From Alosa alosa (Eukaryota > Chordata > Actinopteri > Clupeiformes > Clupeidae), in NCBI RefSeq assembly GCF_017589495.1, contig NC_063202.1, forward strand, positions 14,368,646 through 14,432,645: a DNA stretch of 64,000 nucleotides, given 5' to 3'. Below are positions 54,996-64,000 of the stretch, piece by piece; position 1 is the first letter of the stretch; each line of letters opens with the position of its first letter. Position numbers and translations under genes: made by a program. Under the pieces are notes generated by a model. It worked only from the letters and a program-made list of their open reading frames with translations, did not search any database and was not told the origin of the DNA.

Positions 54996-57900
54996 ATGGA
55001 TACCGACTTCGCCACAGACCATCTACTTCTAAGCCTGGATGTGGAGAAGCTCGCTGCCGATGCTGTGATGCATGACAAACCGGACATCACGGCTCCCCGG
55101 CGGGCCTACACACACACCAAGAAGCGGGTGAGTTCTCCGACCCCGTCCACACTGTAGCCTACTCACACCTGTGGCCGTCTGTAGCCAGCTAACATTTACA
55201 CTGCGTCCTCTAGGCGTTCGCAGAATTCGTGGAGTGTCGGAGAAACGGCCCGCTCTCTTGGCGTTGCTGCGGACAAACCTTTATTGAACCCGCCGTCGTG
55301 CATAAGCATGTCGCCCGCGCCCACTCCGTGGAGATTGAGCGACGGACCTCCGAGGCCCTGGACCGGCAGTTGAACCTGGAGAAGAGTGGGATTGCGGCGG
55401 AGCACCAGACGGAGGATGAGCCGGAGGATATGAACGCCTGGATGCCCGACATCAGCCACATCCCCGCAGAACAACTCATGGAGTACGAGCGCGTGTGTGT
55501 GTGTGTGTGTGTGTGTAATGTGGAGGTGGGGTAGTTATGTTACAGTTAGAGTTAATGAGAGTTGGCCGGACTTGGTGGTGGTGGTGGTGTGTGTGTGTGT
55601 GTGTGTTGCAGGTGTGATGGGGAGGTGTTGTGAAGTTACTGCTACTTTAAGTTGACTCATTCTGAGCATGTGTGTTGCAGGGGTGATGGTGAGGTGCTGT
55701 TGTATTACTGCTACTGCGAGCTGACCCATCCTGAGCCTGTGTGTGTGTGGCAGAGAGAGCTGTGCCAGATGCTGCATCTCACTGGGAAGGTAAGACACTC
55801 GGATTTTGAGTTTGCAAGTGTGTGAAAAATATTTACTTGTGAGTGTCAAGTAGTGTGTGTGTGTGTGTGTGTGAGACTGAGTGAGTGTGGAGTATGAGAT
55901 GTGTAAGTTGTAAGTTGTGTCTGTGTGTTCCAATATGTGGTTTTCTACTGTAATTGTGTGTTTTGTTTGTGTTAGTTACACTTCTATGGACTAGTTGCAC
56001 AAAAGGCTCTCGGTGAGATTGTTTGTTTCCTGTGGAGCCAGGTGTGTTTGAACCTGCCGCTATTATTAATGTAATTAGTGTCTACAGGAGTGTGTGTGCG
56101 TGTGTGTGTGTGTGTGGCTTGAGACTCAGAGGACATTACTGTGTGTAGGTGCATGTAACTTCAAAATGTATTAACGTGTGTGTGTGTGTGTGTGTGTGTG
56201 TGCCCTGTGTAGGTGCGTGTGGCTACAGAAGGCATTAATGGTACTGTGGGAGGAAGCCTATTGGGAACTCGTTTGTACATCAGAGCCATGATGTCACACC
56301 CTGCTTTCAAACACATGAGCGATGACGACTTTAAGGTAACACCACGCACATACACACATGCACACACGCACACCCAACACAACACAACACACTAAACCCC
56401 CACTTTCAAACAAATGAGGGATGACTACTTAAAGCGACTGCACCATACTAAACTTCACTACACTATAATATACGGCACTATATTAAAAACACAAAAGTTC
56501 ACTATACTGTGGGATGTGGGACACAACTCGGCACTATGTAACTGGACCATACAATAATAAAGATAACTACACAGTACTGTGTTATGCTACACAAAGGGGA
56601 TTACACTATATGTAACTGGACCATAAAATTACTACAAGGCAGTACTGTGTTATATAACAGTATATGCTAAGTGCTTAGCACACAACGTTAAACCACAGGT
56701 GCAAAAAAATTGAATATTGTGGAGAAATCCATTGTCCTGCAGGCTTAGGAAGCCATTGCTAGTATTTTTATTAATTAGCTGATTAGAGCTATTTTCAGAC
56801 CAACATTTCTGTATTATAGATTCTTTATTCTAATATTTTGAGATACTGGATTGTTGATTCCCATGAGCTGTAAACTAATAATCAAGTTTACAATATTCAA
56901 GATTAAAACCAAAAAGAAAAGGCTTGAAATATTTCACTTTATGTGTAATGAATCTAGATTATATGAAAGTCTCCCTTTTTGAAATAAATTATGGGAAAAA
57001 ATGAAATGCACCTGTATTCTATACTATACACCCCATGGCTGTACAGCTGGGGCATTTTTCGACCAACAGAGAACAGGTGCTTGAATCGGTTTAGTTCAGA
57101 ATTCCTTGATCCTTCTCCTTGGTGCTATCTAGTGAAGACGCCTGCATTTCCACCTGTTATTAATGGAACCAAGGATGCCCCATCAACAGACAGTGTTCCA
57201 TGCACAAACAGAAGTTGTGAGATGGAAATATATATGATATATAAGATTACTGTAATATGATAAATTAATGAAAATAATAATAAATGACCTCCTGTCAAAA
57301 CGGTATTAGGCAATAATTGAAAGCAGAACAATGACAGAAACGCAATGTTTCTGACATGCCCACTCTGGTTCAGAGGAAAAAACAACATTTTTTTTGGTGC
57401 CAACTCCAAAACTAACTTTTCAATTTCCGATCAGTTTCTGATTGAAATGCTCTTAAAGGAGAAGTTCGGTGTGATATTGACCTAAAGTGTGTTGAAACAT
57501 GATACCGAGTGTGAACTTTTGTCTCATAGCTCATCTTGGCTTGTCCCCTGCACTCCGAAATCTGGCGCTAGTTAGCCGATGCTACCAACAGCTTTTCAAA
57601 GGGGGTGCCTTGGGCATCGGCCTAGCCATGTAAATAACTCACTGTTTTACACCATTTACGAGGCTCAAAGTAGCTCCACACTTCATTGGTAGACTTCCGA
57701 GGGCCCTGACATTTTAAACGAGACATTGAGAACTTTGAAAAAGCACTGGTAGTTTATTTACAAGACGATTACAGACAGTACCTTCAGGAAGTTTACCGTT
57801 CGCTGCCATCTTGAATTTAGTCACGATAAGTCGAGCGATGAGTACGAATGAACTTTATTGATCCCTGGGGATCAATAAACTATCAATAAAGTATCTATCT

Positions 57901-58765
57901 ATCTATCTAGGTATGATAAGGGATCAAATTCCAAAAATAATTCCGTGGAAATGCATGGATTCATGCATGGATTCCAGTTGCTTCCAGTAGAAAGTCACCA
58001 TTTTCACCGGAAAAGGTCATTTAACCAGCCAAATGATTTCTAAACGGGTTTGTTGAGTTTTAATAGTTGCCAAGTTCTCCTTTAACAACCCGTGGAACAT
58101 GAACAAGCACAGCACCTCCTTTGTTGGTGGCAAGGGCCTACCAATGAAGACTACACAACATAACACATCAAACTATCCAAGAACCCCACTTAGTGTGTGT
58201 GTGTGTGTTTCTGAAGAGGAGTGAGGGGGGAGCCCACTGCTTCCCTGAGCTGAGAGTGGGGGTCTACAGAGAGATCGTTCCCATGGGAGTGGACCCCAAC
58301 GTCATCTCACACACATTGGCTGGTGAGACTGTGTGTGTGTGTGTGAGGAAGAGAAATGCTTATATGGGAGTGCTTGCTTATATGTGTGTCAATATAATGT
58401 AATGATTCCATTCACCCAAAGCCTGATCAAATAAATGTCATTAAGCCTTCTTAGAGAGCGAGAGAGAGAGAGCTTGTTTATGTGTGTCTGTAATGTAATG
58501 TAATAAAGTCATTAACTCAAAGCCTGATTAGTTTCTTAGCAATGTCAACCAGCTTATTTTGTGTTTGTGTGTGGCAGGCACACACTTGGATCCTGAGGAG
58601 TTCCACCGTGAGGTTCAGACACTGCTGACTGATGAGGAGGCAGCCAGAGACACAGTACTGCTGGACTGTAGGAACTTCTACGAGAGCAGAATAGTACGAC
58701 TCACACACACACGCAGACACAGTACTGCTGGACTGTAGGAACTTCTACGAGAACAGAATAGTACG

Positions 58766-58803
<38 letters not shown>

Positions 58804-59712
58804 CCACACACACACACACACGCTCACACAGACATGTACACTAACACACAGCAACAATCTCTAACTACTGTAATTTTCTCTGAGTCAGTTAGGTTTCAGT
58901 CAATTAAGCTCTCTCTCTCTTTCTCTCACACACACACACACACACACAGACAGACACAAACAAACTAGCACTCTACTGTGTTCTCAGGGTCAGTTTAGTA
59001 GCTGTCTGGCTCCAGATATCCGGAAGTTCAGCTACTTTCCCGACTACGTGGACCAGAATCTGGATCTGTTCCGGAACAAACGGGTCCTCATGTACTGCAC
59101 CGGAGGGATCCGCTGCGAGAGGGGTTCCGCCTACCTGCGCTCCAAAGTACGCTTGCCACACACACTAACAAACAGGTCCTCATGTACTGCCCTGGAGGGA
59201 TCCACTGTGAGAGTGATTTCGCCATACACACACAAAACAGAGCAGAGCATTACACTGCTAGTTAGCTGTAAGATCTCACTATATAGAGGTAGTGAAATAG
59301 TGTCTCCACACTAACACTTTCTGTCTCGACCAACAGAAAGATTTCTGTGGGTTACTGGGGAGTGTGTGACTGACCGTAGTGGTGTGTGTTTCCCATATGC
59401 ATGTGTGTGTTTCCCCTCCTTCAGGATGTGTGTAAGGAGGTTCTGCAGCTCCAAGGCGGGATCCATAAGTACCTGGAACACTTCCCTGATGGATTCTACC
59501 GTGGGAAACTCTTTGTGTTCGACGAGCGCTACGCTCTCGCATTCAACGATGACGTCATCTCAGGTCAGCATGTAGGCAAGGATGGGGCCTCTGTGTGTGT
59601 GACTGCTTTGTCTTTCCATGTGGTACACCTTCTTCTGAGCTCTGAGTGGTGGAACTGCCATGTGTGTGGGTTTGTAGTTGCGGAGCACCATGCGTTGTGC
59701 TGCCTGCCCACC

Positions 59713-59744
<32 letters not shown>

Positions 59745-60184
59745 TATCCACCACTTATTTCTGAGCTGGTGGTGTAAGCACTCTCTGTGTGTGTGTGTCG
59801 CTGTGGGACCAGTATGCTCTTTGCTAACACCCCCCACCATTGGTTTTGAGTTGGTGTGTATAACCCCACTTTCTCTCTCCCTCTCTCTCACTGTGTGTGT
59901 GTGTGTGCGCAGTGTGTAGGTATTGCGGAGCGCCATGGGACCAGTATGCACTGTGCTGGCCTCCAGTCTGCTGCCAGCTGGTCCTCAGCTGTGGGAGCTG
60001 CAGAGAGAGAGGACACACAGCCTGCTGCCCCACCTGCCAGAGGAAACGGGAGGCGCGCACACACACCTCACACACACACAGCCCTGACGCAACACACAGC
60101 ACACACAGTTCGGACACAACGCACACACACAGGGAGGAGTGTGAGTGTACAGACACACGGCCACGCATCCCCAAAGATTCATGA
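54996..60184 (+). CDS. tstd2: Thiosulfate sulfurtransferase/rhodanese-like domain-containing protein 2
   Basis: The rhodanese fold carries sulfur on an active-site cysteine; the physiological role of TSTD2 is unknown. Exons: 54996-55127, 55214-about 55494, 55681-55789, 56213-56335, 58217-58322, 58578-58693, 58988-59146, 59425-59563, 59913-60184. They give 478 codons plus TGA; the human protein is about 516. Order: a C2H2-like finger in exon 2 (CCGQTF, then HKHVARAH), the conserved N-terminal acylphosphatase-like half (GEVLLYYCYCEL, TEGINGTVGG), GGAHCFPELRVGV, then the rhodanese domain with active-site loop CTGGIRCERG (Cys about residue 326), FPDGFYRGKLFVFDERYAL and a Cys-rich C-terminal segment (YCGAPWDQY, ACCPTCQ). 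Exon 2 ends inside a GT tract; frame continuity favours a donor at 55495. AATAAA is at 60346-60351. Confidence 0.95.
55608..55675 (+). pseudogene. Decayed duplicate of tstd2 exon 3
   Basis: GTTGCAG followed by GTGTGATGGGGAGGTG and CTGCTACTTTAAGTTGACTC copies the acceptor and first 60 bases of exon 3 (55681). A deletion and a stop (TAA) break the frame. The copy lies immediately upstream of the real exon, in tandem. Confidence 0.88.
57457..58081. mobile_element. TTAA-flanked MITE, 625 bp, in tstd2 intron 4
   Basis: Ends AGGAGAAGTTCGG and CCAAGTTCTCCT are inverted; TTAA flanks (57453-57456 and 58082-58085). A GATA/CTAT microsatellite lies at about 57885-57910. No coding capacity. Confidence 0.88.
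58716..58768 (+). pseudogene. Duplicate of tstd2 exon 6 tail and donor
   Basis: The 48 bases from GACACAGTACTGCTGGACTG through the donor are repeated 67 bp downstream with one substitution in the coding part (AGC to AAC). Both copies are followed by CA repeat. The second has no acceptor of its own nearby. Confidence 0.9.
59168..59222 (+). pseudogene. Duplicate of the tstd2 exon 7 active-site segment
   Basis: CAGGTCCTCATGTACTGCCC through TTTCGCC repeats the exon 7 segment around the rhodanese loop with several substitutions (CCTGGAGGG for CACCGGAGGG). It is preceded by AACAG and followed by CA repeat. Confidence 0.88.
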
Positions 60185-60567
60185 GGACACACATACCGTA
60201 CGTGTGTGAATATGCAGATACATCACCAAAGACGATGTACACACTCACAGGTGCACAAATATGCAGATACATCACCAAAGACCAAGTGAATACAAACAAA
60301 CCCAAAACTGTGTGTGTTTTCTTGAATCTTTGGTTTTAAAGTTTTAATAAACCAGAACATTTATTTCCAACTGACGTGATCTGTTTTTCATATACAGTAT
60401 GTTTAATTTAAAGCCAGGGTAGCATAACTTATTATACTGAAAAAAACAGGTTTTTTACACACTTTTGTATGTGTGTGCAAACACACACCACATTTCCTTT
60501 ACCTCCCAGAATGTCCACCAGTGTCGTTAAGGTGAGAAACTGGAACACATACACACACAAGACACAC

Positions 60568-60605
60568 ACATACATACATACATACATACATACATACATA
60601 CATAC
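60568..60605. repeat. (CATA)n microsatellite
   Basis: About nine tetranucleotide units in the spacer between tstd2 and the VPS4-like gene. The rest of 60352-61061 holds nothing I recognise. Confidence 0.9.
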
Positions 60606-61061
60606 TCAGAACAGACTAACAAACACTTCTCTGATCACATTAACATGCAGTAAGACACTTGTTTCACACTCACATCTTCAGGATCTGCCTTTCTCTCTGT
60701 AGAGACATTGGGCAGTTTGGACAATACACCAGACAAGTTTGTTGTGAATTAGCTTAACAATGTGTGCTGGTAACCAGCAACAAGGATCCTACAAGTTCTG
60801 CAATCGCTGCGTGCTGTCATTCCCTCTCCTTCTCAAACAAAAGCTGTGCGTGTGTATAGTTCCGCATTAAGTTGATTTTGAAAATGTGTTTATTTTACAG
60901 AAAAATGTAAATAGCCTATTGTCATGCAGTTAATGGGATACTGTGCAGAGTTGGGAAGTTATGGTAGGCCAACTTGATGTGAATACACACATAGGGGAAA
61001 TTCTCTCTCATTGAGTAGCCTGATGGTAAGCGTACGGCCGTACACCTGTAGGCGCGCCTGT

Positions 61062-63940
61062 CTACATAGACGACTGCACCTCCTCAGTAAACCTCTGTAT
61101 CTTCTCCAGGTATCCCTGGTCTACAGAGGGCTTTGTGTTTTCAAAGGACTTCAACAAATCCCCCTAAGGACACATTTAAAGAGAAATTAACAAGGCTTTT
61201 GGAAAAGTAATACATACACTATCATAGGAAATATCTGACCCATGTTCCTCTACTTCTTACTATTTGCAGACTTGATAACTTCTAGTTACTTATAACCATG
61301 TCTCTCATTATGTGATTATGTTCATATATAATTATTAACTGACATGGCTTATGACATTACTTTCTTTAATATCAATTCTAAATGGGTTGTTCTATATAAA
61401 TAATTTGAGTATCCAAGTGACGGTTATGCTCACCATAAATATGATGGGCTCTGCTAAGTCCACCACCTCCTCCCAGGTCATCTCTATGGCTCCTGCGTCT
61501 CCTGGACAACAAGGGGTCAAAAGGTCATCCTCCTCAGTGGCTTGATTGTACCTGCGTCCTCTCACCTATCACCCAGGAAGAACATGGACATGAAAGAAAC
61601 AGGATATTTAAAATGAGATAGCAAACTGATGCATCCAAGAGAAACATGGACATACAGGAAATAGGATATTTAAGATGAGATGGCAAACTGATGCATCTTG
61701 GTGGGTTTTATATTAATGAAATATAAATGAAGTCATACAGGTGACCTGAATCCTGTGTTACCACCTCTAACAGGGAGGCTACCCTGGGTACATAACTGAA
61801 GCGTTTTGTTCGCGTGGCGTCTGCTGCAACAATTACCAACTACCATCAATGGAACTGGCTATACATCAGACTTGATCGCGGTGTGTACGTTCCAAAAAAA
61901 ATAGTCCAGACTTCTAAAACTATTTTGACGCTACGCAAACGGAGCACTTCAGCTGTGGACCCAGTGTAGCCTGTGTGTAAGCTTTACAGGGGGCTGTGGA
62001 CAGTTACCCTTCTGAAGTGGGTGGCCCTCTGCAATCTCCGGACGGGCTGCAGAAGGGCGTCCCGAACGAGGATGCTGATGTCGGCCCCGGTAAAGCCGTC
62101 GGTCCTCAGCGCCAAACTGGTGAAGTCTGCTTCAGTCAGGCTGTTTAACACACCCTTCAGTTGCTGCTTAAAGATCAGCGCTCGGCTACGATCGCCAGGC
62201 ATGGGAATACACACATGATGCTCGAAGCTGGGGCACATGGAGAGAGAAACACATTTCACATACACACAGTCTGCATTTTAAACATAAGGAAATGTACACA
62301 ATCTTTCAAATCTAATGTGTGTGTGGAGAAGTTTCTCTCACGCACACACACACACGCACACACACAAATTCACACATTTCCCAATTAATCAGAGCAAGTT
62401 CTTAGTATAAGTATGAATTGAATATAGTATAAGTATATATACTCTTTTGATCCCATGAGGGAAATTTGGTCTCTGCATTTATCCGTGAATTAGTGAAACA
62501 CACTCAGCACACAGTGAGGTGAAGCACACACTAATCCTGACGCAGTAAGCTGCCTGCTATAGCGGCGCTCGGGGAGCAGTGAGGGGTTAGGTGCCTTGCT
62601 CAAGGGCACTTCAGCCGTTCCTACTGGTCGGCGTTCGAACCGGCAACCCTCCGGTCACAAGTCCGAAGCGCTAACCAGTAGGCCACGGCTGCCCCAAATC
62701 CCAACATTAAATGTAATTTATTGGAGGTCATACTATTCCCTAGCCTGGCCTCGGCCTGCCTACGGTTTCCAGGCTAACTATTCCCACCTTCTTGTAACTT
62801 CACAGTCAAGTCTCCAGGGCACAGCTGTGGCACCAAGCACTAGAAGTCCAGCGTTATTCTGTAAAGCACCTGAGACAACAAAGAGCAAACTTAAAGTATT
62901 GGCTAGGACTAACATGCTGCTCGTTTACGGTGATAATGGTCTTCACTGGTGAGATACTGAGTTTGCGTGCGCGACTGGCGTGCCTCTATTCTGATACTGT
63001 TTGTTTGGTGCAATGACCGCCCTGATTCTGGTTTGGCTGCTAGTGTTTGCCTGGTATGATGACTGGTGCTATTCTAGCACAGTTGCTAGTGTTTGGCATT
63101 TGTCTGCCCCACCTTGCATCTGCAAGAGCAGCTCCTTGCGTGCAGCCTCCCTTGGCGCCTCTCCCTCAGCTCCACAGAAACCCTCCACGTCGTCCAAACA
63201 CACGACGGAGGGCTGGTGTGTACATGCCCTCACAAACAACTCCCTCACCAGCCTGGACAACCAGGAAGACAAGAAGTTCATTAGACAACAGGAATTTCAC
63301 AAGAACACATCCACACTGGTCAGAGATGGCAGTGGAACTGTCCTTGATCATGGCACATATGGGCTAAATCCAACATGGTTCAGATAGTATGAAACTTTTC
63401 ATCCTCGAGAAGAACCCATTTAAGGAGCTGGATCTAAAACGGCTTCAAAGAGAACAGATTTAATCAAATGGATGTACAACAGCTTCAAAGAAAACCCAAA
63501 TCACCTGAATCTAGAACAGTTACAAAGAGAACCCATTTAATCAGCTGGATCTAAAACAGCTTCAAGGTGTGAGTGTGTGGGCAAATTCACAAACAACAGT
63601 ACCACAGCACAGTGACATCAATTTGATTAAATATTTTTCCTGTACCTTATCACAATCTAATACACCCATCTAGAAAAAAGTTTATTGTGTATCAATTGTA
63701 ATATTTTTCCTCTCCGCCCACACACACACATGTCCACAGAAGTCTTACTCTTGGTTTTGGCCTAACCATCTGGACACCAGGTCATAAGAGGAGACTCTGT
63801 AGAACTGCGAGCTGGCCACCTCCCCCTCTATTGCTCGGAGTAGGAGGGTTTTGCCTGTGCCTGGTGCCCCATAGAGGAGGACCGACCTCGGTTGAGTCCC
63901 TACACCTTCAGAGCACAGGATTGGAAGAGAGACAGCACCA
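61062..63940 (-). CDS. Divergent VPS4-like AAA ATPase, C-terminal part
   Basis: VPS4 disassembles ESCRT-III filaments on endosomes. Exons on the minus strand: about 63940-63749, 63252-63113, 62869-62788, 62227-62008, 61565-61434, 61163-61062 (TAG). All junctions keep frame. Walker A is GAPGTGKT (about 63860), pore-loop/SSYDLVSRWLG follows, the Walker B region reads VVCLDDVEGFCG, the sensor block LLVLGATAVPW, then TRRSFEHH, SLTEADFTSLALRTDGFTGADIS and ILVRDALLQPVRR, the beta domain DDLLTPCCPGDAGAIEMTW and the C-terminal helix NTKPSVDQGYLEKIQRF. Canonical VPS4 has DE in Walker B and RRRFEKR at the arginine fingers, so this is a diverged paralogue. The N-terminal MIT domain should lie beyond 64000. 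Family is clear; orthology to VPS4A or VPS4B is not. Confidence 0.9.
62412..62697 (-). mobile_element. tRNA-derived SINE, minus strand, full head
   Basis: On the minus strand it begins GGGGCAGCCGTGGCCTACTG (A box GGCCTACTGGTTAGC), B box GGTTCGAACGC, then GCCCTTGAGCAAGGCACC and a diverged tail. It lies in the intron between VPS4-like exons 62869-62788 and 62227-62008. Closest relative in the window is 18738-18990. Confidence 0.92.
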
Positions 63941-64000
63941 CTCAGATAATGATTATGAGGTTTAATTATGACAAATTCAAGATATGTTGTTGTCATCTGG

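Noticed and set aside
62412..62697. Possible functional tRNA gene
   Set aside because: A and B boxes are present, but the sequence extends into a conserved SINE body and the tRNA fold is not complete.

Overview
This window is vertebrate, almost certainly teleost, nuclear DNA. The evidence is intron-rich genes with GT/AG splice sites, very dense (CA)n/(TG)n microsatellites, tRNA-derived SINEs, L2/Rex-like LINE fragments, Tol2-like hAT and Tc1 elements, and a FISNA-NACHT-LRR gene of the type expanded in fish. I cannot name the species. No prokaryotic genes, CRISPR array, rRNA or functional tRNA was seen.

Layout. (1) 1-6455, minus strand: the 5' half of elp1 (IKAP, Elongator subunit 1). I resolve 17 coding exons that join in frame; the gene runs off the left edge. 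(2) 6456-10143: intergenic/promoter region with a candidate non-coding first exon of the next gene ending at 8102 and a LINE fragment. (3) 10144-28182, plus strand: tbc1d2, a Rab GTPase-activating protein. Fourteen coding exons join into one 1061-codon frame (PH, coiled coil, TBC), including a fish-type insert of 15-residue repeats. (4) 28183-39248: repeat-rich spacer with SINEs, a miniature LTR retroelement carrying a nested insertion, LINE fragments and fold-back elements. (5) 39249-47891, plus strand: a FISNA-NACHT-LRR (NLRC3-like) locus broken by a +1 frameshift, a 2.64-kb hAT insertion, a stop codon and a 2-bp deletion in one LRR exon. (6) 47892-54995: spacer with a SINE, LINE, minisatellite and several DNA transposons with readable target-site duplications. 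(7) 54996-60184, plus strand: tstd2 (rhodanese-domain protein), nine exons, 478 codons. (8) 61062-63940, minus strand: the 3' six exons of a divergent VPS4-like AAA ATPase gene; its N-terminus lies beyond the right edge.

The intact genes are ordinary housekeeping and trafficking genes and do not form a pathway. tbc1d2 and tstd2 also lie near each other in mammals, so part of the order looks ancestral. The unusual layer is structural. Splice sites are embedded in TG/CA repeats. Small fragments of real exons, usually with their splice junction, have been duplicated beside those repeats at least eight times in three genes. Transposons are nested with readable target duplications. I found no convincing new multi-gene system; the exon-fragment/decoy splice-site pattern is the best candidate for something under-described. 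Exon boundaries were chosen by hand from homology, reading-frame continuity and GT/AG sites. Family assignments come from remembered protein families, not from a search.
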